Origin: Halomonas campaniensis
GTDB lineage: Bacteria > Pseudomonadota > Gammaproteobacteria > Pseudomonadales > Halomonadaceae
Assembly: GCF_002211105.1 (NCBI RefSeq)
Contig: NZ_JPUA01000049.1
Location: 91,863-155,862, forward strand
Direction of reading: 5' to 3'
Length of the DNA: 64,000 nt
Under the pieces are notes generated by a model that was not told the DNA's origin, ran no database searches, and saw only the letters and a program-made list of their open reading frames with translations. This document shows positions 20,284 to 29,540 of the stretch, piece after piece (position 1 is the stretch's first letter; every line of letters starts with the position of its first letter). Position numbers and translations under genes: made by a program.

Positions 20284-21279
20284 ATGCAGCGTTCAGTGAC
20301 AGAGTTTCTCCGTCCTCGCGACATCAAGGTCGAAGAAATCAGCGCACATCACGCCAAAATCGTGCTCGAACCGTTCGAGCGTGGCTTTGGTCACACCCTG
20401 GGGAATGCACTACGTCGCATTCTGCTTTCTTCTATGCCCGGCTGTGCCGTGGTAGAGGCTGAAATCGCCGGCGTCGAGCATGAATACAGTGCGCTCGAAG
20501 GGGTGCAGGAAGATGTCATTGAGATCCTCCTGAACTTGAAAGATGTTGCGATCAAGATGCACAGCCGCGATGAGGCGGTGCTCACGCTGAACAAGCAGGG
20601 CCCAGCCGTCGTCACTGCTGGCGACATTGCGCTTGATCATAGCGTCGAAATCGTCAACCCGGACCACGTCATTGCTCATGTCAATGAAGGTGCCGAGCTG
20701 AAAATTCAGCTTAAGGTAGCGCTGGGTCGTGGCTACGAGCCGGCTGACGCGCGCGGCTCTGATGAAGAGACACGTGCTATTGGCCGCCTGCAGCTGGATG
20801 CCACCTTCAGCCCTGTCCGCCGTGTTTCCTACTCGGTTGAGGCCGCTCGTGTAGAGCAGCGCACCGATCTCGATAAGTTGATTATCGATCTGGAAACCGA
20901 CGGTACCCTGGATCCGGAAGAGGCTATCCGTCGCAGTGCGACCATCCTGCAAGAGCAGCTGGCCGCCTTCGTCGACCTGGAAGCTGATAAAGAGCAGGAA
21001 GTCGAAGAGGAAGAGGATCATGTCGATCCAATTCTATTGCGCCCCGTAGACGATCTTGAGTTGACCGTTCGCAGCGCGAACTGCCTAAAAGCCGAGAATA
21101 TTTACTATATCGGTGATCTCATTCAGCGCACAGAAGTGGAGCTGTTGAAGACACCGAACCTCGGTAAAAAGTCTTTGAATGAAATCAAAGACGTATTGGC
21201 GGCGCGTGGCTTGTCCCTCGGTATGCGGCTGGAAAATTGGCCACCCGCTAGCCTGAAGGACGACAAGGCCTCCGCGTGA
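20284..21279 (+). CDS. rpoA: RNA polymerase alpha subunit
   Basis: At 331 aa it has the N-terminal dimerisation and assembly domain (about 1-235, with [22 protein letters not shown]). An acidic linker ([12 protein letters not shown]) follows. The C-terminal domain (about 250-331) ends with the helix-hairpin-helix part [21 protein letters not shown], which binds UP elements and activators. It lies between rpsD and rplQ as usual. Confidence 0.98.
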   Translation: MQRSVTEFLRPRDIKVEEISAHHAKIVLEPFERGFGHTLGNALRRILLSSMPGCAVVEAEIAGVEHEYSALEGVQEDVIEILLNLKDVAIKMHSRDEAVLTLNKQGPAVVTAGDIALDHSVEIVNPDHVIAHVNEGAELKIQLKVALGRGYEPADARGSDEETRAIGRLQLDATFSPVRRVSYSVEAARVEQRTDLDKLIIDLETDGTLDPEEAIRRSATILQEQLAAFVDLEADKEQEVEEEEDHVDPILLRPVDDLELTVRSANCLKAENIYYIGDLIQRTEVELLKTPNLGKKSLNEIKDVLAARGLSLGMRLENWPPASLKDDKASA

Positions 21280-21318
21280 GCGTCGACTTGAGTCCCAGTT
21301 TGGTAAGGAATTACAACC

Positions 21319-21705
21319 ATGCGTCATCGTAAGAGTGGTCGTCATCTGAATCGCACCAGCTCGCATCGTCAGGCCATGTTCAAGAACATGTCTGTCTCGC
21401 TGGTCGAACATGAAGTCATTAAGACAACCCTGCCGAAAGCCAAGGAGCTGCGTCGCGTTATCGAGCCGCTGATCACCTTGTCTAAGCAGGATAGCGTTGC
21501 AAACCGTCGTTTGGCGTTTGCCCGCACGCGCTCTAAAGAAGCCGTCGGCAAACTGTTCAACGAACTAGGTCCGCGTTATGCCGAGCGTCCGGGCGGTTAC
21601 GTCCGTATTCTCAAGTGCGGTTTCCGCACCGGCGACAACGCGCCTATGGCGTTCGTTGAGCTAGTTGACCGTCCGGTTGTTGAAGAAGCCGCTGCAGAAG
21701 AGTAA
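21319..21705 (+). CDS. rplQ: 50S ribosomal protein L17
   Basis: The 128-aa protein opens [20 protein letters not shown], the L17 signature, and ends with an acidic VVEEAAAEE tail. It sits close to the exit tunnel. It is the last gene of the alpha operon and a strong terminator follows 35 bases later. Confidence 0.98.
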   Translation: MRHRKSGRHLNRTSSHRQAMFKNMSVSLVEHEVIKTTLPKAKELRRVIEPLITLSKQDSVANRRLAFARTRSKEAVGKLFNELGPRYAERPGGYVRILKCGFRTGDNAPMAFVELVDRPVVEEAAAEE

Positions 21706-21740
21706 TCCTCCTGCGCCAGAGCCTCTTTGGTAGCGAATGA

Positions 21741-21769
21741 AAACCGACCCCTAGAGGGTCGGTTTTTTT
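21741..21769 (+). terminator. Rho-independent terminator after rplQ
   Basis: AAACCGACCC and GGGTCGGTTT form a stem around CTAGA, followed by further T residues. It closes the large ribosomal gene cluster. From here to the next start at 21973 I see no gene. Confidence 0.92.
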
Positions 21770-21972
21770 ATGGACGCATTAATCTTCTCTTTTTCTACGC
21801 TTAACTGCCTGTTAATCACCTATACTCGGCATATTATTAAACGTAGTGAGCGGTGCCATTCCGCCTGCCCAAGCCTTGCGTTGTCCCAAAAGTGTGGCAT
21901 GGTAGTGAAGCTGTGGCAGGGTGTTCAAACAGTAGTTAGAACTAGCGCATTGATAACAAGCAAGGGGCAGGT

Positions 21973-23364
21973 ATGTATGCGAGGATAAAAAGCGCTGTCG
22001 GGGGAGCGTCGGCGATTGGGTTTTTGAGTATGCTAATGCTGCTCATACTCGCGATGGTCACCACTGCGCATGCCGACAACCCGCGTTACGCGGGTATCGT
22101 CGTGGATCTGGACAATGGCGAAGTGCTTTACGCCGAAAATATTGACGATCAGCGTTACCCTGCGTCGCTCACCAAAATGATGACGCTCTATCTCACTTTT
22201 GAAGCGTTAGAAGAGGGTACGCTGCGCCTGGATCAACCCTTGCCTGTCTCCGCTTATGCGGCCGCCAAGCCCGCTGTGAAACTGTGGCTGTCTGCCGGCA
22301 GCTCGATTCCTGTGGACACCGCCATTCGTGCACTCGCAGTTCGCTCAGCGAATGACGTTGCCGCCGTGGTCGCCGAAGCCCTGGGCGGCAGCGAAGCGAA
22401 TTTTGCACAAATGATGACCACTAAGGCGCGTGAGCTAGGCATGCACGCTACCACCTTTCGCAATGCTTCCGGCTTGCCGGATGATGGCCAAATCACCACG
22501 GCCCGTGACATGCTAACGCTCTCGGTACGCGTGATGCAGGATTTTCCCCAGTACTACCATTACTTCGGCTTGCAAGAGTTCACCTACCGCGGCACCCGGC
22601 ATACCAGTCACAATCGCTTGGTACGTGACTACCCGGGCGCCGATGGCCTAAAGACCGGTTTTATTCGTGCCTCCGGCTTTAACGTGGCGACCACCGCAAT
22701 GCGCGGTAACCGGCGATTGGTGGGTGTTGTGATGGGCGGTTTTTCATCCCAGTCCCGGGATACCCACATGGCCAACCTACTCGACCGCAGCTTTCTGCGT
22801 GCATCGCTGCGTGACCAGCAAAGCTGGATGGGCGACACCAGCTTCTCGCGGGAATTTATGGCCTTTGCGCCTCCAGCCCAGCCGGTTGCCCCCCCTCAGC
22901 CTGCACCCCAGCAACCCCTTCTGGCAGTGGTCGAAACCACTACCTTGTCGCCATCGGCCAACACCACCCCCTCGACGCCAGTGGTTGACCTTGAAGAGCA
23001 GCTAGCCGATATAGTCACCATTCAGCGCCCCCCAGCCGCCAGCGAAGAGCCGCAGCCCGACCCTCTACAAGCGTTTATTGAGCGGGAGCGTCAGATGGCC
23101 GCCGCCAATAATGAAGTGGGCGGGGGCTGGGGGGTGCAAGTTGGCGCTTTTAGTCGCGAAGCCCAAGCGCGGCAATTGGCGCAGCAGGCGGCTCAACGCA
23201 TCGCCCAGAGTTTAGGCGGGCGCGTTGCTGTGGACACGGTAGAGGGCCAAAACCCGGTTTATCGCGCCCGGCTAATGGCGTTGGACGAGCAGCGCGCTCG
23301 CCAAGCCTGCCGCGAGCTGCACTCCCAGGGAATGGACTGCATGGTAGTCAACGCCAGCTTATAA
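21973..23364 (+). CDS. D-alanyl-D-alanine carboxypeptidase with C-terminal SPOR domain
   Basis: The 463-aa product has a hydrophobic signal peptide ending near AHA (about residue 34). A peptidase S11 (PBP5/6-like) domain follows with SLTK (SxxK nucleophile), SAN (SxN) and KTG motifs. After a Pro/Ala-rich linker (about residues 298-370) comes a SPOR domain with WGVQVGAFSREAQARQLAQ. It should trim the terminal D-Ala from peptidoglycan pentapeptides in the periplasm. The SPOR domain would direct it to denuded glycan at the division septum. E. coli DacA instead has a C-terminal amphipathic membrane anchor. A terminator follows directly. Confidence 0.93.
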   Translation: MYARIKSAVGGASAIGFLSMLMLLILAMVTTAHADNPRYAGIVVDLDNGEVLYAENIDDQRYPASLTKMMTLYLTFEALEEGTLRLDQPLPVSAYAAAKPAVKLWLSAGSSIPVDTAIRALAVRSANDVAAVVAEALGGSEANFAQMMTTKARELGMHATTFRNASGLPDDGQITTARDMLTLSVRVMQDFPQYYHYFGLQEFTYRGTRHTSHNRLVRDYPGADGLKTGFIRASGFNVATTAMRGNRRLVGVVMGGFSSQSRDTHMANLLDRSFLRASLRDQQSWMGDTSFSREFMAFAPPAQPVAPPQPAPQQPLLAVVETTTLSPSANTTPSTPVVDLEEQLADIVTIQRPPAASEEPQPDPLQAFIERERQMAAANNEVGGGWGVQVGAFSREAQARQLAQQAAQRIAQSLGGRVAVDTVEGQNPVYRARLMALDEQRARQACRELHSQGMDCMVVNASL

Positions 23365-23381
23365 GGGGTGAGCTGTTATCG

Positions 23382-23412
23382 CCCCGCCGATGGCTAATTG
23401 GCGGGGTTTTTT
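23382..23412 (+). terminator. Rho-independent terminator after the SPOR carboxypeptidase
   Basis: CCCCGCC (23382-23388) pairs with GGCGGGG (23400-23406) and is followed by TTTTTT. A possible TTG start at 23398 for the next gene lies inside this terminator, which argues for a later start. Confidence 0.9.
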
Positions 23413-23457
23413 GCTTTTTGGGCCACGCTATCGTGCCCAGCTAACAGGGAGATCGCG

Positions 23458-24333
23458 GTGACAACCTCGCTGAAAGGCATACTCTGCATGTGTTTGGGCG
23501 TTCTTTTTCTCGCCCTAGGCGACGCCGTTTCCAAGTGGTTAGGCGAAGTGCACTCACCACTGCAGATTATTTTCTTCCGTGCCTTGGTATCGCTACCGCT
23601 GATTGCGCTGCTGGCGAATTTTGCCGGTGGCTTACGCAAGCTGCGCACAAAACGGCCGGGCGTCCATTTGCTACGCGGGTTGATCTATACCGCCACCATG
23701 GTTTGTTTCGTATGGGGGTTGACGCTGCTACCCCTGGCAGAAGCCACGGCGATTGCCTTTGTGGCACCGCTGTTTGTGACCCTGCTTTCGGTGCCATTGT
23801 TGGGTGAACGGATTGACCCACCGGTGCTGATCGCATCCTTGGTGGGGTTTGCGGGGGTACTGATCGTGGTGCGGCCCAACGGCGAGGCGTTTCAGGTGGG
23901 CGCGCTGGTATTGGTAGGCGCGGCGCTATTTTATGCCTTAATGATGATTACCGCCCGACGCTACGGCGCCCGGGAACACCTTTGGGCCATGCTGTTTTAC
24001 ATGACCGGTGTGCCGCTGGTGGTAACCGCGTTAACACTCCCCTGGGTGTGGCAAACACCTCAGCCGTGGCACTGGGTAGGCTTTTTCGCCTCCGGCATCT
24101 TGGGCGTTGCGGCCACCGCTTTTATCACTTTGGCCTTTCGCTTTGCCCCTGCGGCTATCGCCGCGCCGTTTGATTACACCGCCATGCTCTGGGCGGTACT
24201 GTTGGGCTGGTGGTTCTGGGGCGAAATGCCGGATCTATGGGTCTGGGTTGGCAGCGCCTTGATAATGGGCAGCGGGTTAGCGGTGGCGTATCACGACCGG
24301 CGCACGACCCTGAAACGTCGTCCAACGGCGTAA
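23458..24333 (+). CDS. EamA (DMT) family transporter
   Basis: From GTG at 23458, behind a CAGGGAG site, the product is 291 aa: MTTSLKGILCMCLGVLFLAL. It has about ten hydrophobic segments in two EamA repeats, with the usual LPLAEATAIAFVAPLFVTLLS in the first and APAAIAAPFDYTAMLWAVLLG in the second. This family exports metabolites such as amino acids or takes up nucleotide sugars. The substrate cannot be told from sequence. It stands alone between two other + strand genes. Confidence 0.85.
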   Translation: MTTSLKGILCMCLGVLFLALGDAVSKWLGEVHSPLQIIFFRALVSLPLIALLANFAGGLRKLRTKRPGVHLLRGLIYTATMVCFVWGLTLLPLAEATAIAFVAPLFVTLLSVPLLGERIDPPVLIASLVGFAGVLIVVRPNGEAFQVGALVLVGAALFYALMMITARRYGAREHLWAMLFYMTGVPLVVTALTLPWVWQTPQPWHWVGFFASGILGVAATAFITLAFRFAPAAIAAPFDYTAMLWAVLLGWWFWGEMPDLWVWVGSALIMGSGLAVAYHDRRTTLKRRPTA

Positions 24334-24463
24334 ACACAGGTTACTTTTTGATCCAGGTCACGGAAGCCGTGAGCTTGCCAAAACGGCAGGTTTGGGCTGG
24401 TTATAATCCAGCCCTTTCGGCGCAGCCCGCTGCGTGCCATCGTCCTGATCACGGTGACCCTCT

Positions 24464-25855
24464 ATGCAAGCCCCCGAACGACTGAAGCAAGCTCCAGAAC
24501 TCCTTTCCCCCGCCGGTACCTTCAAGAACATGCGTTACGCCTTTGCCTATGGGGCCGATGCGGTTTACGCGGGGCAGCCGCGCTACTCTCTGCGGGTGCG
24601 CAACAACGATTTTAAAATTGATAACTTACATCGTGGTATCGAGTACGCCCATGCCCGAGGCAAGCAGTTTTACGTGGCATCCAACATTGCCCCCCATAAC
24701 AGCAAGCTGAAAACCTACCTCCAGGATATGGCGCCGGTGATTGAGGCAAGGCCCGATGCGCTGATTATGTCGGATCCCGGCCTGATTATGATGGTTCGTG
24801 ATCGCTGGCCGGAACAAGCTATCCACCTCTCGGTGCAATCGAATGTCGTCAACTGGGCTGCCGCCCAATTCTGGCAACGGCAAGGTATCAGCCGCATCAT
24901 TTTGTCCCGGGAGCTGTCTCTGGAAGAGATCGGTGAAATACGTGAGCAGTGCCCAGGTTTAGAGATCGAAACCTTTGTCCATGGTGCACTGTGTATCGCC
25001 TATTCAGGGCGTTGCCTGCTGTCGGGTTACTTTAATCATCGTGACCCTAACCAAGGCACCTGCACTAACGCGTGTCGTTGGAAATACAACACTATTGCGG
25101 CAACCCACGATGACACGGGCGACTTAATCGCCGCCCAAGGCAGCGGTGGCGCGGCGGCCGGCAGCCAAGACGAGCTCTCGGCGCTGATTGAGGACGTTTC
25201 CCGCCCCGGCAAGCTGATGCCTGTGTACGAAGATGAACACGGCACCTACATCATGAACTCCAAGGATCTGCGCGCGGTGCAGCATGTTGCTCGGCTGACG
25301 CAAATGGGCGTGGCATCGCTAAAAATCGAGGGGCGCACCAAGTCCCATTATTACGTCGCGCGTACCGCACAAGTCTATCGGCAAGCCATTGATGACGCTG
25401 TCGCTGGGCGTCCCTTTAATAAACGGCTAATGGATGAACTTGAGAACCTGGCGAATAGAGGCTACACCGAGGGCTTCTATCAACGCCATGTGCACGGCGA
25501 GTTCCAAAGCTATGAGCAGGGTAATTCCATCGGCGTTCACCAGCAGTTCGTCGGTGAAGTGCTGGGTTTTGATCCGGCTCGGGGCAGTTTGGAGGTCGAG
25601 GTTAAAAATCGCTTTGAAGTGGGGGATGGTATGGAGCTTATGCTGCCAGGAGGCAATCACCGCTTCGTGCTCGACCATATCGAGAACTTAAGAGGCGAAG
25701 CGCAGCGTGCAGCCCTTGGCTCGGGGCATCGCGTGCGAATCCCCCTCCCCAAGGTCAGCATCACCCCTGAACAGCTTGAGTTTGCGCTGTTAATGCGGGA
25801 TCTCGCGCCTTCCAACGCAGCACAGCCTGAATCGTTAGGGGTAGCGATCAGCTAA
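24464..25855 (+). CDS. trhP: tRNA 5-hydroxyuridine modification protein, peptidase U32 family
   Basis: The 463-aa product matches YegQ/TrhP: APELLSPAGTFKNMRYAFAYGADAVYAG at the start, then the U32 core with ETFVHGALCIAYSGRCLLS and a cysteine cluster (GTCTNACRWKY). In E. coli TrhP forms 5-hydroxyuridine at tRNA position 34 using prephenate, in parallel with the oxygen-dependent TrhO. The U32 cysteines probably hold a cofactor. There is no evidence of real protease activity for this branch. The 3' end overlaps the convergent dioxygenase gene by 8 bases. Confidence 0.9.
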   Translation: MQAPERLKQAPELLSPAGTFKNMRYAFAYGADAVYAGQPRYSLRVRNNDFKIDNLHRGIEYAHARGKQFYVASNIAPHNSKLKTYLQDMAPVIEARPDALIMSDPGLIMMVRDRWPEQAIHLSVQSNVVNWAAAQFWQRQGISRIILSRELSLEEIGEIREQCPGLEIETFVHGALCIAYSGRCLLSGYFNHRDPNQGTCTNACRWKYNTIAATHDDTGDLIAAQGSGGAAAGSQDELSALIEDVSRPGKLMPVYEDEHGTYIMNSKDLRAVQHVARLTQMGVASLKIEGRTKSHYYVARTAQVYRQAIDDAVAGRPFNKRLMDELENLANRGYTEGFYQRHVHGEFQSYEQGNSIGVHQQFVGEVLGFDPARGSLEVEVKNRFEVGDGMELMLPGGNHRFVLDHIENLRGEAQRAALGSGHRVRIPLPKVSITPEQLEFALLMRDLAPSNAAQPESLGVAIS

Positions 25856-26585
25856 AGGCATAAACGTCCATGGCAAGCACCCCGTGCTCCACGCTATGGT
25901 GCAGCTGGGTCGCCTCGCCTCCGGCTCCCATGGCCAACAGCAACGGTTGAAAATGCTCAGGGGTTGGATGGTTCTTCTTGGCGTTGGGTGCGCGCTCCCA
26001 GCTAAGCAGAGCGTCGCGATCATTGGCGATCAGGCGCTCGCTCACCCAGGAGGCGAACTCATCGACCCAGGCAGGCATGGGGCTCTCCAGAGGCATGATT
26101 TCATAAAGATTATGGGTCAGGCTGCCCGAACCGATAACCAAAACTCCTTCTTCCCGCAGTACCGACAGGCGCTCGCCCAGTGCCACCAACTCCACATTGC
26201 TCCAGCGCACTGGAAGCGATAGCGAAACAACCGGCACATGGGCGTCAGGAAACATCAATGAAAGGGGCACCCAGGCGCCGTGATCAAGGCCACGCTCTAC
26301 CCGCTCGGCGCCCAGTAACAGGGCCAGCCGTTCAGCCAGTTCAGGTTCGCCAGGGGCGGGATACTGGCACTCGAAAAGCGCCCGTGGGAAGCCACCAAAG
26401 TCGTGGATGGTCTCCGGATTGGCGCTGGTACTCACCTTGAGCGCCAGGCTCTCCCAGTGTGCCGACACCACGACCACCGCCTTGGGTGACAGCTGTGTGC
26501 CCAGTTCGCGGAGGAAATCGTGAGCCGGGGTTTTAGTAAGCGCCAGCATGGGTGAACCATGGGAGATAAATAGGCTAGGTAACAT
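25848..26585 (-). CDS. DODA-type extradiol aromatic ring-opening dioxygenase
   Basis: The 245-aa protein starts at 26585 (MLPSLFISHGSPMLAL), behind a GGAG site. A longer start at 26639 lacks a ribosome-binding site. The LigB-like fold is seen in SHGSP, VSAHWES and DHGAWVPL, whose histidines are the expected metal ligands. E. coli YgiD of this family cleaves L-DOPA at the 4,5 bond in vitro. The natural substrate here is unknown. It lies downstream of a DoxX gene on the same strand, a pairing often seen for this family. Confidence 0.85.
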   Translation of the reverse strand: MLPSLFISHGSPMLALTKTPAHDFLRELGTQLSPKAVVVVSAHWESLALKVSTSANPETIHDFGGFPRALFECQYPAPGEPELAERLALLLGAERVERGLDHGAWVPLSLMFPDAHVPVVSLSLPVRWSNVELVALGERLSVLREEGVLVIGSGSLTHNLYEIMPLESPMPAWVDEFASWVSERLIANDRDALLSWERAPNAKKNHPTPEHFQPLLLAMGAGGEATQLHHSVEHGVLAMDVYAFS

Positions 26586-26651
26586 GAGTGAGTCTCCACA
26601 GAAGCATTGCCAGCGCTGGCGGTAAACAAGCGCTGACAATAGGGTTAGGTG

Positions 26652-27077
26652 TTAGGCGAAGCGGGGGCTTAACACCCAGCGGCCGCTGCCCAGGCCCGCT
26701 TGCACGATTAACGCCAGCGTCCAGAACACCGGAAATTCCCAACCGCCGCCGGCATTTGAGAACATCCAGCCGTTGCCAAGGTGCACCCAGGCAGCGCCAA
26801 GCAGTACCGGCACCAGGGCCAGGCTTACCCAGCGCGTGTACACACCCAGAATCAGGGCGGCTCCACCGCCGATTTCGGCTGCAATGGTCAAGTAGGCCAG
26901 AAATCCGGGTAGACCCAGTGATTCAAAATAGCCGACGGTGCCGGGCAGGGTAAACACAAACACCTTGAGCAAACCGTGGGCCAGCGCCATCACACCCAGC
27001 GCAACACGCAGTAGCGAGATGGCATGGGGCTGTAGAAAGGGCTGTAAAGCGGGAGTGGAGTGAGTATGCGTTGTCAT
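26652..27077 (-). CDS. DoxX family membrane protein
   Basis: I place the start at 27077 (MTTHTHSTPALQPF, 141 aa) because GGAAG lies just upstream. An ATG at 27092 has no such site. Four membrane segments are visible, with the DoxX signature RVALGVMALAHGLLKV and EIGGGAALILGVYTRW. DoxX proteins are linked to quinone or thiol redox chemistry in some species. The job here is not known. It is followed by the dioxygenase gene 66 bases on. Confidence 0.85.
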   Translation of the reverse strand: MTTHTHSTPALQPFLQPHAISLLRVALGVMALAHGLLKVFVFTLPGTVGYFESLGLPGFLAYLTIAAEIGGGAALILGVYTRWVSLALVPVLLGAAWVHLGNGWMFSNAGGGWEFPVFWTLALIVQAGLGSGRWVLSPRFA

Positions 27078-27155
27078 AGGAGTAGCTTCCATCGAGTGGT
27101 TGATGACGCTACTTTACAGTCGGATAAGATCGAGATAATCAGCTTATTTTGCACA

Positions 27156-28076
27156 TCACTGTTGCGAAATTGGCGACAATCCAATGTTTTGCTCCCAAAC
27201 CGGCGGATCGCCCCATGCTTCGGTAAGCAGGTCGATAAAGCGCTCCACCTTGGCGGGCAGGTAGCGCCGGGCCGGGTAGAGCGCGTGCACATCAAGCCGC
27301 ACCGGTGGCTCATTGGTCAAAATGGGCACTAAACGCCCGCTGGCGATACTCTCTGTAACCAGAAAGCTGGGCTGCTGAGCGATGCCCAGGCCCGCTTCCG
27401 CGACGTGGGTGATAACATCGCCGTTATTGCTTTCCAGCGGGCCATTGACCGTCAACGACTGTGTGGCAATCTGCCAGTCCGCGCTCTGCTGGCCGCTGCG
27501 ATAGCGCAGGCAGCGGTGCTCGGCTAGGTCTTGAACGCGGCGGGGTTCACCGTGGGTGGAAAGGTACTCCGGCGAGGCACAAAACAGCAGTCGGCAGCGG
27601 GTCAGACGACGTGCCACCAGGCTGGAATCAGGCAGGCTGCCGATACGAATGGCCAAGTCATACCCCTCTTCCAGCAGGTCGACGCGGCGGTCGTTCAGAT
27701 CCAGACGCACTTCAAGCGCTGGATGGGCCTGCATAAATTGAGCGACGAGTGGCGCCAGATAGCGGGTGCCAAAGCTCATCGGCCCATTCACCCGCAGCCG
27801 CCCGCGCACATCGCTGGTACCTTGGCCCACCTCGGCGGCGGCTTCATTGAGCGCTTGCAGCACGCCTTGGGCGCGAACCAGATAGCGCTCTCCGGCCTCG
27901 GTGAGGTGAAGCCGCCGCGTGGTGCGCTGTATCAGGCGCGCCCCCAGCGTCTCTTCCAGTGCCATGACCTGACGGGATACCCGCGTGCGGGAAAGATCCA
28001 GCGCTTCGGCGGCTCGGGTGTAGCTACCCAGTTCAGCTACCCGCACAAAAGCGACGATATGCTCCAACTGATTCAT
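27156..28076 (-). CDS. LysR family transcriptional regulator
   Basis: From ATG at 28076 (MNQLEHIVAFVRVAELGSYT) it is 306 aa. The winged helix-turn-helix (TRAAEALDLSRTRVSRQVMALEETLG) comes first, then a substrate-binding domain with VRGRLRVNGPMSFG. Its ATG overlaps the thiE stop (ATGA), so it is probably co-translated with the thiamine genes, which is unusual for a LysR gene. The next genes on the same strand are DoxX and the dioxygenase, the most likely targets. No inducer can be named. Confidence 0.9.
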   Translation of the reverse strand: MNQLEHIVAFVRVAELGSYTRAAEALDLSRTRVSRQVMALEETLGARLIQRTTRRLHLTEAGERYLVRAQGVLQALNEAAAEVGQGTSDVRGRLRVNGPMSFGTRYLAPLVAQFMQAHPALEVRLDLNDRRVDLLEEGYDLAIRIGSLPDSSLVARRLTRCRLLFCASPEYLSTHGEPRRVQDLAEHRCLRYRSGQQSADWQIATQSLTVNGPLESNNGDVITHVAEAGLGIAQQPSFLVTESIASGRLVPILTNEPPVRLDVHALYPARRYLPAKVERFIDLLTEAWGDPPVWEQNIGLSPISQQ

Positions 28077-28705
28077 GACGCCGAAGCGGCCTGGAAAACC
28101 TGAAAAGCGCGCGCTGCCTGGTAGGGGTCGGGCTGGCCACAAATGGCCGAGATCACTGCTAAACCGTTCGCCCCTGCCCGCTGAACGCTAATGGCGTGTT
28201 CAGCCTTTAGCCCACCAATGGCCACGCTGGGCAGCGGGCAAGCCTTGGCCAACGACGCCAGGCCGCCAAAGCCGATCGGCTGGGCGTGATCCTGTTTGCT
28301 CACGGTGGCGAACACGGGGCCAATCCCCACATAATCGAGTAGCTCAACCGGTGCGGCTTGCAGCTGGGCGAGGGTGTTGATCGACAGGCCAATGATCGCT
28401 TGTTCACCTAACACTCGGCGGGCTTCCTGAACGGCGGCATCGCTCTGGCCGACGTGCAGGCCATCGGCCTGACTCTCTAGCGCTACCTGTAAGCGGTCGT
28501 TAATGATCAGCGGCACACCGCTACCCGCCAGCACCGCTTTGAGTCGCTTGGCTTGGGCCAACATCTGTTCGTCGCTGGCGTGCTTGTCACGCAACTGCAC
28601 GATGGTGGCACCGCCTTGTACCGCTGCCTCAACCGTCTGCTCCAAGCCTGCCTCTCTGCACAACCCCGCGTCAGTCACTAAATAGAGCGATAGATTAAGC
28701 GCCAT
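28073..28705 (-). CDS. thiE: Thiamine-phosphate synthase
   Basis: The start is ATG at 28705 (MALNLSLYLVTDAGLC, 210 aa); the upstream extension lies inside thiM in another frame and is not family-like. The product joins HMP-pyrophosphate to thiazole phosphate to form thiamine phosphate. The TIM-barrel motifs VQLRDKHASDEQM, GLHVGQSDA and VGIGPVFATVSKQDH are present. It overlaps thiM by 11 bases and the LysR gene by 4. Confidence 0.95.
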   Translation of the reverse strand: MALNLSLYLVTDAGLCREAGLEQTVEAAVQGGATIVQLRDKHASDEQMLAQAKRLKAVLAGSGVPLIINDRLQVALESQADGLHVGQSDAAVQEARRVLGEQAIIGLSINTLAQLQAAPVELLDYVGIGPVFATVSKQDHAQPIGFGGLASLAKACPLPSVAIGGLKAEHAISVQRAGANGLAVISAICGQPDPYQAARAFQVFQAASAS

Positions 28706-29504
28706 GGATGGCCTCCAGTTGAGAAAAGGTGGTGAGGTCGTCGGGGGTGAGTTGGTACAGTGCATCCAGCAGCGCCACTTGAAAGCTACCAGGCCCCTGG
28801 GCGTTGCTGCCCGCGCGCTCACCGGCGACCGCAAAGCAGGCCAGGGTGGCGGCTGTTGCGCCCAGCGGCGCTTCACGGTTGGCGGCCACAAAGCCTGCCA
28901 CCAGGGCGCTTAGCCCGCAGCCTAGCGTTGTCACCCGGGGCATTAAGGGGTGGCCACCGTTAATACGGTAGTGCTGTGTGCCGTCTGTCACCCAGTCGCT
29001 TTCCCCTGTCATTGCGACGATACAGCCATTTTTTTTCGCCAGGGCGATGGCTGCATCCACGGCTTGCTCTGTAGCGGCCGTCGAGTCTACCCCGCGACCC
29101 CGGCTGGCTAAGCCGTTAAGGGCAAGAATCTCCGACGCATTGCCACGAATCACGCTGGGTTTAGCGGCCAGCAGTTTAGCGCACAGCGCTTGGCGGTAGC
29201 GGGTGGCGCCCACGGCGACGGGGTCTAACACCCAGGGCACGCCATGTTCATGGGCGGTCGCAGTGGCGGTCAACATGGCGTCAGCCCAGTGGGCAGAGAT
29301 GGTACCGATATTAATCGAAAGCCCCGCGGAAATAGCCGTGAACTCCGCGACTTCTTCCGGCGCATGCAGCATAGCGGGCGACGCACCAGTGGCCAACAGC
29401 AGGTTGGCCGTGCTGTTCATGGCCACATAGTTGGTCATGCAGTGAACCAGCGGTGTGGCTGCGCGCAGCGTCGCAAGGTAATCCCCAAGCGGGCGTAGAG
29501 TCAT
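28695..29504 (-). CDS. thiM: Hydroxyethylthiazole kinase
   Basis: The 269-aa protein salvages the thiazole moiety by phosphorylation so that ThiE can use it. Family motifs are PLVHCMTNYVAMN, VLDPVAVGAT, VIRGNASEI and TTLGCGLSALVAGF, where the family's catalytic cysteine lies. It is the first gene behind a TPP riboswitch. Its GGGAGG ribosome-binding site can be buried in a hairpin, so translation should fall when thiamine pyrophosphate is plentiful. Confidence 0.96.
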   Translation of the reverse strand: MTLRPLGDYLATLRAATPLVHCMTNYVAMNSTANLLLATGASPAMLHAPEEVAEFTAISAGLSINIGTISAHWADAMLTATATAHEHGVPWVLDPVAVGATRYRQALCAKLLAAKPSVIRGNASEILALNGLASRGRGVDSTAATEQAVDAAIALAKKNGCIVAMTGESDWVTDGTQHYRINGGHPLMPRVTTLGCGLSALVAGFVAANREAPLGATAATLACFAVAGERAGSNAQGPGSFQVALLDALYQLTPDDLTTFSQLEAIHGA

Positions 29505-29509
29505 AACAT

Positions 29510-29525
29510 CCTCCCGGCAGGGAGG
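29510..29525 (-). promoter_or_regulatory. Ribosome-binding-site sequestering hairpin of thiM
   Basis: On the minus strand CCTCCC-TGCC-GGGAGG forms a perfect 6-bp stem holding the thiM Shine-Dalgarno sequence, with the ATG 5 bases on. The AGGGAG at the 3' edge of the riboswitch (29549-29544) could instead pair with the CTCCCT strand and free the site. This fits a translational off switch. Confidence 0.65.
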
Positions 29526-29540
29526 TGGTAAGCGTTACCA

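Noticed and set aside
21770-21988. A 72-codon frame after the rplQ terminator
   Set aside because: It starts within the terminator T run, overlaps the carboxypeptidase start and has no ribosome-binding site.
24375-24407. A sigma-70 promoter for trhP (TTGCCA with TATAAT)
   Set aside because: The TATAAT is good but the spacing to TTGCCA is 21 bases and no better -35 is present.
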